DNA of 64,000 nt from Thermohalobaculum sp050043005 (GTDB lineage: Bacteria > Pseudomonadota > Alphaproteobacteria > Rhodobacterales > Rhodobacteraceae), in contig JBHJIZ010000060.1 of NCBI GenBank assembly GCA_050043005.1, forward strand, positions 8,327-72,326, in the 5' to 3' direction. The notes below the pieces were generated by a model that was given only the letters and a program-made list of their open reading frames with translations, was not told where the DNA came from and did no database searches. The stretch's first letter is position 1, and every line of letters starts with the position of its first letter. Below, piece after piece: positions 24,641-33,775 of the stretch. Both the position numbers and the translations under genes were made by a program.

Positions 24641-25930
24641 CTAGACCTCTTCGATGCGGATCGCGACGGGATCAGCCTTGCACGCGTCGAGTTGCGCGAT
24701 CGACGCCAGCGCACGATCAATCCCGTCCCGGCGCGCATCATGGGTCACAATCACCACCGGCACCGCGTCCCCACCCTGACCATACTGCCGCATGCGGTGG
24801 ATGGAGATCCCGGCATCCCCCAGCGCTGACGCCAGTTCAGCCATGGCACCGGGCCGATCCGCCAGCGTGAACCTCAGATAATAGGGCGAGTGTTCGTCAC
24901 CATGCGCCAGCCTTGACATCTCCGCCAGCATGGATGCGGGCCGCCCAAACAGGGGTGTACGGACGCCGCGCACGATATCCAGCACATCGCCCATGATCGC
25001 CGAGGCCGTCGCGCCCTCGCCCGCACCCGGTCCGGTCAACGAGACCTGTCCAACGAAGTCGCCTTCGACCACGACAGCATTGGTGACGCCAGGGAGCGCG
25101 CCGATCACGGTGTCTTCGCGCACCATGCAAGGGCGTACGCGCTGTTCCAGACCCTCGGCATGAAGTTTCGCCAGACCGAGCAATCGGATCGAGAAGCCCA
25201 TGTCGCGCGCGGTGCGGATATCGTCCAGCGTGACCCGCTCGATCCCTTCGCAGACGACGCCCTCGAAATCGATCCGCGTCCCGAAAGCGATCGAGGCGAG
25301 CACTGCCAGTTTGTGTGCAGCGTCTATTCCGCCGACGTCGAACGTCGGATCGGCCTCGGCGTATCCGAGCCGTTGCGCGTCTTCCAACACGGGACCATAA
25401 TCGGCAGCGCGCGTCTCCATCTCGTTCAGGATGTAATTGCACGTCCCGTTCAGCACACCGAAGACCCGAGAGATCCTGTTGCCGGCGAGGCCCTCGCCCA
25501 ACGCCTTGACGATCGGAATACCACCGGCGACCCCTGCCTCAACGCGCAGCACGGTGCCAGCGGCCTCTGCGGCCTCTGACAATGCCTGACCGTGGTGCGC
25601 GATCAGCGCCTTGTTTGCCGTGACGACGTGCTTGCCATGGCCAATGGCCTTCTCAACCAGGGCCTTGGCAGGACCGTCGGAGCCACCGATAACCTCGACA
25701 ACGCAATCAACGTCGTCGCGTGCGCCCAGAGCCACCGCGTCGTCCTCCCAGGCGTAATCCGACACATCCGCGGCCCTTTGAATGCCCCGATTGCGGGCTG
25801 AAACCGCCGTGATCTCGACAGGCCGTCCCGCCTTGGCCGCCAGCATATCGGCATGTGTCTGCACCATCTTCACGGTGCCGATGCCAACGGTGCCAAGCCC
25901 TGCGATGCCGAGGCGGAAGGGAGTCGTCAT
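24641..25930 (-). CDS. hom: Homoserine dehydrogenase
   Basis: The protein has 429 residues from the ATG at 25930, behind GGAGATC. The NAD(P)-binding motif GIAGLGTVGIGTV is at the N-terminus. The catalytic domain holds VEAGVAGGIPIVKALGEGL and GVLNGTCNYIL, both diagnostic. A C-terminal ACT domain (about residues 345-429, YYLRFTLADRPGAMAELA) binds threonine in this family and gives feedback inhibition. The enzyme reduces aspartate semialdehyde to homoserine on the way to threonine and methionine. A TTGACC element at 25982-25987 could be part of its promoter. Confidence 0.96.
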   Translation of the reverse strand: MTTPFRLGIAGLGTVGIGTVKMVQTHADMLAAKAGRPVEITAVSARNRGIQRAADVSDYAWEDDAVALGARDDVDCVVEVIGGSDGPAKALVEKAIGHGKHVVTANKALIAHHGQALSEAAEAAGTVLRVEAGVAGGIPIVKALGEGLAGNRISRVFGVLNGTCNYILNEMETRAADYGPVLEDAQRLGYAEADPTFDVGGIDAAHKLAVLASIAFGTRIDFEGVVCEGIERVTLDDIRTARDMGFSIRLLGLAKLHAEGLEQRVRPCMVREDTVIGALPGVTNAVVVEGDFVGQVSLTGPGAGEGATASAIMGDVLDIVRGVRTPLFGRPASMLAEMSRLAHGDEHSPYYLRFTLADRPGAMAELASALGDAGISIHRMRQYGQGGDAVPVVIVTHDARRDGIDRALASIAQLDACKADPVAIRIEEV

Positions 25931-26020
25931 GATAAGATCTCCAAATTCTGGACGGCCCCATAGACGGCAACGCGGACGATGGGTCAAGCATCCATCCAGC
26001 GAGGCTCAGACGCCCTGCGA

Positions 26021-28051
26021 TCAGGTGCGCTGCACCTCGACCCTGGCGGTATAGCGCGATTGCCCCACCGAGAACGGAAACCCTGCCAGCGCTGTGTCGG
26101 GCACGACCGGCTCCGAACTGGTCAGGGAATTCAGTCCTGGCCAACCGTCACGCATCCAGACCGCACCGGGCGGCATACGCCGTGTGACCTTGGCGACCGC
26201 CGCGAACGCGCCGCGCCCGTTCGATACTGTGATGGCATCACCATCCGAGATCCCTCGTCCTTCGGCATCGGCGGGAGCGATCCACAATTGAGGATCAACC
26301 TCGCGCGCGGCCAGGGTCGGCAGCACCCGTCCATGATCATAGAACGAGTGGAAATGCGCAAAGGTCCGGCCATGAGCAAAGGCTAGCGGTTCGGGCGCTG
26401 CCGCTGGTGTCTCCGCCTCTGGAAGCGGCGAAAGGCCCATTTCTTTTGCCTTCTCGGAGTAGAATTCAATCTTCCCAGATGGCGTGTGAAACGCAAACGT
26501 CGGGTAGGCGACGTGAGAGATTTGCAATGCGGCCCGGCCGCCATTGGCACGCATGCCCGCGACCGTCGCGGGCCCTGTGCCCGGATGATCCAGCACGGCG
26601 TCGATCGCTGCCTCCTGATCGGGCCACGGGTAGACATCGGCGATGCCCAAGCGTTTTGCCAGTTCCTGATAGAGCGTGTAGAGCGGCCGCGCCTGTCCCG
26701 CCGCTGGCAACGCGCGGTCGGCAATATAGACATGGGTGTTTGTCGCCTTGATGCCGACTTCCTCCAGCCAGATCGTGCCGGGCAGGATGATGTCCGCCAC
26801 TTCGCGCGCAGTCTGGTTCCAGAAGATGTCATAGCTGACCACCAGATCGGTCTTCGCCAACGCCGCGCGGGTCCGGTTGGTATCCGGGAACGACGACAGG
26901 AAGTTAGACCCAAGCGTCAGAAGAACCTTCACGTCGCCATCTTCCAGCGACCGGATCATCGCCTCCATCTGGTTTGGCACGTAGCGGCCTTCCGGGCGCC
27001 GGTCGGAGGCAGTGATATCGCCAAATCCGGCCCCATGGCTGCGCGCGCCGTGGCGCGGTCCGATCCCACCGCCTGGACTGCCGAAGTTCCCGGTCAACGC
27101 AGGCAGGCACGAGATCGCACGCGCGGCCTGCCAGGTGTTCTCGCCTTTGTGCAGCGAGGATCCGCCGATGATTATCATCGCTGGCTTCGTGCCCGCATAT
27201 GTCCGGGCAAGCTCAATGATCTGTTCCGCCGATACTCCGGTCCGTTCAGCAGCCCAATCCGGCGTCTTGTCCTTCAGATCCGCGACCAGCGCATCGAAGC
27301 CAACCGTATGATCGGCCAGGAAGGTCCGGTCGCACAGATCTTCCTCCACGATCACGTGCATCAGCGCCAGCGCCAGCGCGGCGTCGGTTCCGGGTCGCAC
27401 GAGGACGACGTCATCGGCCAACGCGCTCGCTTCCGTCCGGCGCACATCGATCGCAACGATCCTGGCACCCCGCCGTTTCGCGGCGTCCAGATGCGGGGTC
27501 GTGTTTGCCTGGCTGACCGTATTGGCGCCCCAGAGAATGACCATCTCGGAGTTGGCGCCCATATCCTCCTTGGTCGAGGTCTCGAGCGCGCCGGTCAGAC
27601 CCAGCCCGAGACCACCCAACCCCCAGCAAATCATCGCCGGGTTCCAGTGCTGACAGCCGTAGAGGTTGGCGAAACGCTCCATCTGGCCACGCTTCACGCC
27701 GGTGCCATAGTCATTCGCCGCATTGCCATGGCCCTGCCAGACCCCGACCGCCTCGCGCCCGACTGTGTTCATACCGGCGGCGATCATGTCCAGCGCCTCG
27801 TCCCAGGTCGCATCGCGCCACCGGTCGGACCCACGCGCTTCGCGGATCTTCGGCACCAGCAGTCGCTCGGGATTGCCGACGATCTCGTGCGCCGCCTTGC
27901 CCCGCATACACAGCCCGCCCCGGCTGTCGGGGTTGTCCTCGTCGCCGGTGATTGCCACGAACCGGTCGCCATCGACCTCGACCTTCATGCCGCACAGCGT
28001 CGGATGGCAGTTCATCGGACACATCGTCTTCAGCGTTCGTGTGCCAGCCAT
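26021..28051 (-). CDS. Molybdopterin-dependent oxidoreductase (DMSO reductase family)
   Basis: The protein has 676 residues from the ATG at 28051. The N-terminal 4Fe-4S motif is CPMNCHPTLCGM with a fourth Cys in GGLCMRGKAA. The molybdenum-binding domains follow with VWQGHGNAANDYGTG and GCQHWNPAMICWGLGG, whose Cys is the likely Mo ligand. Later segments VILWGANTVSQ, VDVRRTE-type and the C-terminal cofactor domain (GDAITVSNGRGAF) complete the fold. No signal peptide is present, so it is cytoplasmic. Substrate is unknown; formate dehydrogenase, assimilatory nitrate reductase and arsenite-type enzymes are related. It lies 20 bases after the DJ-1-like gene, and no separate electron-transfer subunit is adjacent. 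Confidence 0.88.
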   Translation of the reverse strand: MAGTRTLKTMCPMNCHPTLCGMKVEVDGDRFVAITGDEDNPDSRGGLCMRGKAAHEIVGNPERLLVPKIREARGSDRWRDATWDEALDMIAAGMNTVGREAVGVWQGHGNAANDYGTGVKRGQMERFANLYGCQHWNPAMICWGLGGLGLGLTGALETSTKEDMGANSEMVILWGANTVSQANTTPHLDAAKRRGARIVAIDVRRTEASALADDVVLVRPGTDAALALALMHVIVEEDLCDRTFLADHTVGFDALVADLKDKTPDWAAERTGVSAEQIIELARTYAGTKPAMIIIGGSSLHKGENTWQAARAISCLPALTGNFGSPGGGIGPRHGARSHGAGFGDITASDRRPEGRYVPNQMEAMIRSLEDGDVKVLLTLGSNFLSSFPDTNRTRAALAKTDLVVSYDIFWNQTAREVADIILPGTIWLEEVGIKATNTHVYIADRALPAAGQARPLYTLYQELAKRLGIADVYPWPDQEAAIDAVLDHPGTGPATVAGMRANGGRAALQISHVAYPTFAFHTPSGKIEFYSEKAKEMGLSPLPEAETPAAAPEPLAFAHGRTFAHFHSFYDHGRVLPTLAAREVDPQLWIAPADAEGRGISDGDAITVSNGRGAFAAVAKVTRRMPPGAVWMRDGWPGLNSLTSSEPVVPDTALAGFPFSVGQSRYTARVEVQRT

Positions 28052-28071
28052 GGCGCGGCCTCCCGGGTCGT

Positions 28072-28680
28072 TCAGTTGGTCACAGCGTAGCCCAAGGCGG
28101 CACGGTTCGCATCCAGCGCGCGGGTATATTCCATGACGCGGGCAGTCTCGGCCGCGACGTGGTCGCCATGACTGCGGGCAAGGCAATAAAACACGGTATC
28201 GATGCCCAGGCTGCCCCCGCCTCCGGTGACGAGCCCACGATCATCGACAATGGCCGCGTGCCGGGCGGCCACACTGCCGGGCAGCAGATCCAGCGGAGCT
28301 TGCTCGCCCTGGAATACCTCTCGCTTCGTCGTTGCCTGCCGCGCTTCCAGTAAACCTGCCGCAGCAAGGATCATCGCACCGGTACAGATCGACGCGATCC
28401 GTGCCGCAGACCCTTGCAGATAGTCCAACGTCGCAGGGTCCCTTGACGCCTCGACCCAACCCGGACCGCCGGTCACGATCAGGTCCGTGAACTCCGGCGC
28501 ATCCTGGAAGCCGTGATCGGCAACCATCCGCATCCCGTTTGCACAGACAACTTCGCCTGCTGTCCGCGCGATGCCGACATAGCTCAGATCCGGCGCAATC
28601 CGTTTCGCCATGGACAGCACGCCGTAGGTCGCACCGATATCGATCGGCTCGACGCCGTCGTAGATCAGGATGCCATACAT
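28072..28680 (-). CDS. DJ-1/PfpI family protein
   Basis: The protein has 202 residues from the ATG at 28680 (GGAGCACGCG upstream). The start MYGILIYDGVEPIDIGATYGVL is typical of the family. The nucleophilic Cys is in SICTGAMILAAAGLL (elbow motif), near residue 105. No AraC-type DNA-binding domain follows, so it is an enzyme or chaperone rather than a GlxA-type regulator. Isonitrile hydratase, ThiJ and protease-like members share this fold. It is the first gene of an operon with the molybdopterin oxidoreductase, so the two may act on the same compound. Confidence 0.87.
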   Translation of the reverse strand: MYGILIYDGVEPIDIGATYGVLSMAKRIAPDLSYVGIARTAGEVVCANGMRMVADHGFQDAPEFTDLIVTGGPGWVEASRDPATLDYLQGSAARIASICTGAMILAAAGLLEARQATTKREVFQGEQAPLDLLPGSVAARHAAIVDDRGLVTGGGGSLGIDTVFYCLARSHGDHVAAETARVMEYTRALDANRAALGYAVTN

Positions 28681-28875
28681 CGCGTGCTCCTTGTCTCGCC
28701 CAGGACAGGCCCGAGCACCCACCTTACGGAATGGCGATGCGGCGTCAAAGGCCACGCACTGGCGCCACGGGCTGATCAACCTGTACGACAGACATGCGTC
28801 ATCGGCGCGGTGGCATGCCAGAGACATCCTGTGCATACGTCCGGCCCACTGCGAGGCCTCCAGAATGGTGACGTC

Positions 28876-29802
28876 ATGCTGCAACTACCGGTGTCTCGGC
28901 GTGGATGCCAATGCCTCGGCGCCATTTTGACGGTGCTTGCCAGCCTCGCAGCAGGTGAGAGGCCAGTCCAAGCGCAAACGGCCAAGGACGCGCGGCTCTC
29001 GATCGCTGAACGCATCGTGGCCGCAGGCCGCCAGCGCATGCTGGCCGAGGGTATGGCGGCAAGCCTTTGCTATGTCGACCAAGGCGTCGCTGATGCCCGC
29101 AGCCGCAGTCAGTTGTATGTCATGTGGAACATCTTCGGCTGGTATCACCGCGCCATCGTGAGCGGCAGCCAGGAACTCGACCTCGGCGTCGAGCTCGACC
29201 CACGAGTTTTGGCAGCATGGCAAGAGGTCGATAGCCTCTGGACAGAATTGCGCCCGCTCTACGACACGCCGATCTCCGGCCAACCCGCACAGCCCTCGCA
29301 ATTCGACGACGCGGTTGCAATCACCCGTGACGTCACCGAGGCCGCCACCGATCTCGTCGCGACACTCAGATCCGTCTACGCCGCACGACTGGGGCCTCAG
29401 GGTTTTGGATCTGCGTTGCTGATCGACCTTTACGAGAGGCAGCGGATGCTGGCTCAGCGGATTGCCAAGGATGTCTGCCTCGTCGCACGCGGCGATGCGC
29501 GGCCGGCGCGGCTCGCCGACCTGACCCGCACGGTCGAGATTTTCTCGTTATCGCTGGATGCGTTTCAGAACGGGCTCAGCGCTGCCGGCGTGCCGCCCCC
29601 ACCAACGGACGCAATCGCACAGAGCCTGAGGAACGCCGGAACGCACTGGCGTCCGGTCGCGGCCCTCGCCTATGCGGCCGCACAGGGGATGGAACTGGAC
29701 CGCTCGGGCCTTGCCGAATTCTCGGACGCAATGGACCGGTTCATCTCGCACATGACAGGCGCGATCAACGCGCTCGCAACGCTGAAATCAGACGGCGGTT
29801 AG
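28876..29802 (+). CDS. Secreted protein with two PilJ-type (type IV pili chemotaxis transducer N-terminal) domains
   Basis: The protein has 308 residues from the ATG at 28876, with a signal peptide (to about residue 33, ending PVQAQ). Two copies of the PilJ/NarX-like sensor helix are visible: RIVAAGRQRMLAEGMA near residue 46 and LYERQRMLAQRIAKDVC near residue 190. In PilJ and NarX the domain sits in front of signalling modules; here there is no transmembrane tail, HAMP or kinase domain, so it is a free periplasmic protein. A ligand-binding role for nitrate/nitrite-like anions is inferred from NarX. The start has only a weak ribosome site. It is divergent from the DJ-1 gene. Confidence 0.72.
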   Translation: MLQLPVSRRGCQCLGAILTVLASLAAGERPVQAQTAKDARLSIAERIVAAGRQRMLAEGMAASLCYVDQGVADARSRSQLYVMWNIFGWYHRAIVSGSQELDLGVELDPRVLAAWQEVDSLWTELRPLYDTPISGQPAQPSQFDDAVAITRDVTEAATDLVATLRSVYAARLGPQGFGSALLIDLYERQRMLAQRIAKDVCLVARGDARPARLADLTRTVEIFSLSLDAFQNGLSAAGVPPPPTDAIAQSLRNAGTHWRPVAALAYAAAQGMELDRSGLAEFSDAMDRFISHMTGAINALATLKSDGG

Positions 29803-29823
29803 AGGACCACGCAAGCATCGTGA

Positions 29824-30507
29824 TCAAGGCGCGTGTCCTACCTGTTCGAAGTAATCCGACAGCGTCTTGCCCCGCTCGTGCCGGAACCGCTCGTCCAACT
29901 CCTCCATGGACTGGATCCGGTCGACCCGGAACATCCGAAAGTCCGTGCGCAATTCGCACCACGAGACAAGCGTCCAGACTTTGCCCCAGAACCAAAGCGC
30001 CAAGGGCCGGACCGCGCGTTCGGATTCCGTGCCGTCCTCCCGATGATACACGATGCGCATCAGGTGACGCTCGTTGATGGCATGATCAATGCCGTCCAGA
30101 CGGATTCTCAGATCATCCGACATCTCGGGCGCCATCGCGTGGATGCGGACAGCCTGTGCGCGGGCGCGGACCGCCTCGGGCAGAACGGCGTCGATCTTGA
30201 CCAGGGCTTCCTCGGCCGACCGGGCCATCTCGATCCCGCCCCATGCCTGTAGCAGCCGCGCACCGGCGACAAGCGCCGTGATCTCGTCATTCGTGAACAT
30301 CAGCGGTGGCAGATCGAAACCGTCATGCATGACATAGCCGAACCCCGCCTCACCCTCGACCGGCACACCTGTGCCCTGCAGATCCACAATATCGCGGTAG
30401 ATCGTGCGCTCGGAAACCTCGAGCCGCTCTGCCAGTTGCGCCGCGGTCGTGAGCCGACCGCCCCGCAGACACTGAACGATCTGGAACAGGCGGTCGGCAC
30501 GGCGCAT
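29824..30507 (-). CDS. YafY family HTH/WYL-domain transcriptional regulator
   Basis: A 227-residue protein from the ATG at 30507. The N-terminal winged helix is MRRADRLFQIVQCLRG, TAAQLAERLEVSERTIYRDI. A central linker is followed by a WYL domain (about residues 130-215) in which the hallmark tryptophan-tyrosine-leucine region reads RPLALWFWGKVWTLVSWCELR. WYL domains bind small ligands or nucleic acids and control repression. The gene starts 4 bases after the VOC gene stop, so the two form an operon. A 26-base palindrome lies before that operon and is a natural candidate for autoregulation. Confidence 0.88.
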   Translation of the reverse strand: MRRADRLFQIVQCLRGGRLTTAAQLAERLEVSERTIYRDIVDLQGTGVPVEGEAGFGYVMHDGFDLPPLMFTNDEITALVAGARLLQAWGGIEMARSAEEALVKIDAVLPEAVRARAQAVRIHAMAPEMSDDLRIRLDGIDHAINERHLMRIVYHREDGTESERAVRPLALWFWGKVWTLVSWCELRTDFRMFRVDRIQSMEELDERFRHERGKTLSDYFEQVGHAP

Positions 30508-30511
30508 TGGA

Positions 30512-30901
30512 TCAGGCGGCCTGGGACGCGGGCTCGAACAGGCCGATCGAATTGCCATCCAGATCGGTCGTGTAAGCGAACCGTCCGAACGGAAACGGGA
30601 TCGGATCCGAAATGACAGTGCCGCCCGCCGCGCGCACGCGGTCGAGCGTATCTTCGAGCTTGCCAGGGGCTGCGAGGTGGATCGTCGGGCCGCTGCCATC
30701 CCCAGCAGGCTTGCCGGGATAAACGTGTCCGGAAATCCCGTCCGGGTGGGTTGCCGTCTTGAACACGAACGTCGTGTCCGGTCCCATCACTGTTTTCTCG
30801 AGCTTGGTCATCAGAACAGCTTCGTAATACGGAACCGCCTGGTCCACATCGCTAGATGGGAGCTCGACCCAGACGGTAAAGTGTTCGGGGTGGAAGTCCA
30901 T
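30512..30901 (-). CDS. VOC family (glyoxalase/bleomycin resistance-like) protein
   Basis: A 129-residue protein with one vicinal-oxygen-chelate domain made of two beta-alpha-beta-beta-beta modules: HFTVWVELPSSDVDQAVPYYEAVL and PTIHLAAPGKLEDTLDRVRAAGGTV, ending FAYTTDLDGNSIGLFEP. The last Glu and the first-module His are typical metal ligands, so a dimeric metalloenzyme or binding protein is likely. Substrate is unknown. A YafY-type regulator is coded 4 bases downstream, suggesting inducible expression. The ribosome site CAGGAG overlaps a degenerate copy of the upstream palindrome half-site. Confidence 0.85.
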   Translation of the reverse strand: MDFHPEHFTVWVELPSSDVDQAVPYYEAVLMTKLEKTVMGPDTTFVFKTATHPDGISGHVYPGKPAGDGSGPTIHLAAPGKLEDTLDRVRAAGGTVISDPIPFPFGRFAYTTDLDGNSIGLFEPASQAA

Positions 30902-30945
30902 CGGTCATCTCCTGTCGGGTTGCGATGCCGTGGATGTCTCATACC

Positions 30946-30971
30946 CCTCCTGACAGGGTCCTGTCAGGAGG
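30946..30971. promoter_or_regulatory. 26-base perfect palindrome before the VOC-yafY operon
   Basis: CCTCCTGACAGG (30946-30957), a GT spacer, and CCTGTCAGGAGG (30960-30971) form a perfect inverted repeat. It lies 45 bases upstream of the VOC start and 31 bases after the aminotransferase stop. A third partial copy, CTCCTGTCGGG (30908-30918), overlaps the VOC ribosome site. No T-run follows on the minus strand. Its position fits an operator of the YafY-type regulator, but a role in transcription termination cannot be excluded. Confidence 0.55.
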
Positions 30972-31001
30972 ACGCCGAAGCGCTCAAGATCGATCGGCGG
31001 T

Positions 31002-32246
31002 CTACTCCGCTGCACCCCGCAACTGCGTGTACTCGCCGATGATCTCGTCAGCCCGGGCGATGACGCGCTTGATGTTGCGGGCGGCCTGCCTGATGCGTTG
31101 TTCGTTCTCGACCAGGCCGAGCCGAACGAAACCCTCGCCATATTCTCCAAACCCAACACCGGGAGAGACGGCAACCTCGGCCTCACGCAGCAGGATCTTC
31201 GAGAATTCCATTGACCCCAGCGCCCGGAACGGCTCGGGCACCGGCGCCCAGGCGAACATGGTCGCGGGCGGCGCGGGGATGTCCCATCCGGCCCGGCCCA
31301 TCGCATCGACCATGGTGTCCCGACGCGCCTGATAAACGCTCCGGATCTCATCGATGCACTCCTGCGGCCCGTTCAGAGCTGCTGCGGCCGCAACCTGAAC
31401 CGGCGTGAACGCGCCATAATCCAGATAGGACTTGATCCGCGTCAGCGCTCCAATCAACCGCTCGTTTCCAACGGCGAAGCCCATGCGCCACCCGGGCATC
31501 GAATAGGTCTTCGAGAGCGAGGTGAATTCGACTGAGCATTCAATCGCGCCCGGCACCTGCAGGATCGAAGGCGGCGGATTGCCGTCGAAATAGACCTCGG
31601 CATAAGCCAGATCCGACAAAAGCCAGATGTGGTGCTTGCGGGCAAACGCCACCAGTTCGCGGTAGAAGCCCAGATCACAGACCTGCGCTGTCGGATTCGA
31701 CGGAAAGTTGACGACAATGGCAACGGGCGCTGGCACCGAGTGGCGCACGGCGCGATCAAGCGCCGCGAAATACGCCTCTGGGTCAAAGCGACCTTCATGC
31801 AGAGCCGGGATGTGCCGCAGCGTGCCGCCCGCAATCATGAAGCCGTACGGATGGATCGGATAACTCGGGTTCGGTGCCAGGATCACATCGCCCGGAGCCG
31901 TGATCGCCATCGCCAGATTCGCCAAACCCTCCTTCGAGCCGAGCGTCGCAATCACGTGCTTCTCTGGATCGACCTCAACGTCGAAGCGCCGCCCGTAATA
32001 CCCAGCTTGCGCCCGGCGCAACCCGGGAATGCCCTTGGACGAAGAATACCGATGCGTGCGCGGTTTCCGGACGGTCTCGACCAGCTTCTCGACGATGTGG
32101 CTGGGGGTATCCATGTCCGGATTGCCCATGCCGAAATCGATGATGTCCCGCCCCTCGGCCCGGTACTCCGCCTTCAGCCGGTTCACCTCCGCGAACACAT
32201 AGGGTGGCAGGCGCTTGATCCGGTAGAATTCTTCTTCAGCGGGCAT
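31002..32246 (-). CDS. Class I/II aminotransferase (alanine/LL-diaminopimelate-aminotransferase type)
   Basis: I place the start at the ATG at 32246, giving 414 residues beginning MPAEEEFYRIKRLPPYVFAE, as in homologues; an in-frame ATG 16 codons upstream is possible. This PLP enzyme has the fold type I signatures GNPDMDTP near the start, APNPSYPIHPYGF, NFPSNPTAQV, and SLSKTYSMPGWRMGF with the PLP Lys. The C-terminal RLGLVENEQRIRQAARNI is also typical. AlaC/AlaA-type enzymes transaminate alanine and pyruvate; the DapL assignment often given in databases is not proven. The start has no strong ribosome site. It lies upstream of the VOC gene on the same strand. Confidence 0.88.
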   Translation of the reverse strand: MPAEEEFYRIKRLPPYVFAEVNRLKAEYRAEGRDIIDFGMGNPDMDTPSHIVEKLVETVRKPRTHRYSSSKGIPGLRRAQAGYYGRRFDVEVDPEKHVIATLGSKEGLANLAMAITAPGDVILAPNPSYPIHPYGFMIAGGTLRHIPALHEGRFDPEAYFAALDRAVRHSVPAPVAIVVNFPSNPTAQVCDLGFYRELVAFARKHHIWLLSDLAYAEVYFDGNPPPSILQVPGAIECSVEFTSLSKTYSMPGWRMGFAVGNERLIGALTRIKSYLDYGAFTPVQVAAAAALNGPQECIDEIRSVYQARRDTMVDAMGRAGWDIPAPPATMFAWAPVPEPFRALGSMEFSKILLREAEVAVSPGVGFGEYGEGFVRLGLVENEQRIRQAARNIKRVIARADEIIGEYTQLRGAAE

Positions 32247-32357
32247 CGCATGATCCGGGTGGCTGGTCGGGATTGGCGGCGTGTATAGGGGCATCGCCCG
32301 GGACCTGCCAGCGCAAATCCCGTGCGAATTGCGTGCACCAAGACAAGGACCGCGACG

Positions 32358-32825
32358 ATGGCCCGAACCCACACATACACCGCGACGATCACGTGGACAG
32401 GCAGCCGGGGTGAGGGCACAGCCAGCTATCGCGCATACGCCCGCGAGCATCAGATTGCGATCGACGGCAAACCGACAATTCCTGGATCGGCGGACGCCGC
32501 GTTTCTGGGAGACGCGACCCGTTGGAACCCGGAGGACATGCTGCTCTCCAGCATCTCGACCTGCCATATGCTCTGGTTTCTGCATCTCGCCTCGGACGCG
32601 GGTTGGGTGGTCGAAAGCTATGAAGACCACGCAAATGCCGAGATGCGGATGAACCCGGACGGGTCAGGCCAGTTCAGCTCGGCCACCCTGCACCCGGTCG
32701 TCACACTCTCGGCCGGAGATCCCGCGCTGTCCGACGACCTGCATCACAAGGCGCACGCGATGTGCTTCATCGCGCGGTCCCTGAACTTCGACGTCACGTG
32801 CGAGGCAACCGTCATCCAGGACTGA
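32358..32825 (+). CDS. OsmC family peroxiredoxin-like protein
   Basis: A 155-residue protein from the ATG at 32358. The two redox cysteines of the OsmC/Ohr fold are in ISTCHMLWFLHLA (near residue 70) and AHAMCFIARSLNF (near residue 137). The early Arg in the ATRWNPEDMLLSS segment is the usual catalytic arginine region. Enzymes reduce organic hydroperoxides with dihydrolipoyl or other thiol donors. The gene lies 92 bases upstream of the S-formylglutathione hydrolase gene and could share its transcript. Confidence 0.88.
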   Translation: MARTHTYTATITWTGSRGEGTASYRAYAREHQIAIDGKPTIPGSADAAFLGDATRWNPEDMLLSSISTCHMLWFLHLASDAGWVVESYEDHANAEMRMNPDGSGQFSSATLHPVVTLSAGDPALSDDLHHKAHAMCFIARSLNFDVTCEATVIQD

Positions 32826-32917
32826 AACGCGTCCAAGCGCCGCCCGCCTTCCGGTTGTCCGACACCGGCAAGCCCCGTAGTCTCGCCGGGAAATTCCAGG
32901 CCGGGAGGGGCGAATCG

Positions 32918-33742
32918 ATGGAAATCGTATCGGAAAACAGAGCGTTCGGTGGCATGCAGGGGGTCTACACCCATGCATCGGACGCGACCGGCTGCGAGAT
33001 GACCTTTGCCGTCTACCTGCCGCCCGTGGCGGCCAGCGAACGCGTCCCCTGCCTCTGGTATCTGTCGGGCCTCACCTGCACGCACGAAAACGCCATGACC
33101 AAAGCGGGCGCACAGGGCTGGGCGGCCGAACAGGGCATGGCCGGCGTCTTTCCGGACACGTCCCCGCGCGGCGAGGGCATCGCCGCCGACGACGCCTATG
33201 ACCTGGGCATGGGGGCTGGATTCTATGTCGACGCGACGCAGGATCCGTGGGCGCCACACTACAAGATGTACTCGTACATCGTGCAGGACCTGCAGAACGT
33301 CCTGACCTCGCAATTCCCGATCGATCCCGACCGTCAGGGCATCACCGGCCACTCGATGGGCGGGCACGGCGCGATCACACTGGCGCTAGCGAACCCGGAC
33401 CTCTACCGCTCGGTCTCGGCCTTCGCTCCGATCGCGCACCCGACCTCGGCAGACTGGGGCCGCAAGCAACTCTCGGCCTATCTGGGCGATGACGAGGGAA
33501 CCTGGGCACCGCACGACGCCACCCTGATGCTGCGCGAGCGCGGCGGGGCGCGGGACATTCTGGTCGACCAGGGCTCGGACGACCAGTTCCTCGATCTGCT
33601 GAAGCCCGAAGCGCTGGCGGGTGCTCTGGCCGAGACACGCATCCCCTCGACCATGCGGATGCAGGCGGGCTATGATCATTCCTACTATTTCGTGTCGACC
33701 TTCATGCAGGAGCACATGAGCTGGCACGCCGAACGGCTCTGA
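32918..33742 (+). CDS. fghA: S-formylglutathione hydrolase
   Basis: The protein has 274 residues from the ATG at 32918, behind GGGAGGGG. This esterase-D-type alpha/beta hydrolase has the nucleophile elbow GHSMGGHGAI (near residue 147). The acid is in DQGSDDQFLD and the His in GYDHSYYF. LSGLTCTHEN near the N-terminus is diagnostic for the family. It hydrolyses S-formylglutathione to formate and glutathione in glutathione-dependent formaldehyde oxidation. The partner S-(hydroxymethyl)glutathione dehydrogenase is not in the window. The next two genes resemble those around PQQ methanol dehydrogenases, in line with a C1-oxidation cluster as in Paracoccus. Confidence 0.95.
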   Translation: MEIVSENRAFGGMQGVYTHASDATGCEMTFAVYLPPVAASERVPCLWYLSGLTCTHENAMTKAGAQGWAAEQGMAGVFPDTSPRGEGIAADDAYDLGMGAGFYVDATQDPWAPHYKMYSYIVQDLQNVLTSQFPIDPDRQGITGHSMGGHGAITLALANPDLYRSVSAFAPIAHPTSADWGRKQLSAYLGDDEGTWAPHDATLMLRERGGARDILVDQGSDDQFLDLLKPEALAGALAETRIPSTMRMQAGYDHSYYFVSTFMQEHMSWHAERL

Positions 33743-33775
33743 CGCCTGCGAATTAGTGCCGAACCAGGAGACGAG

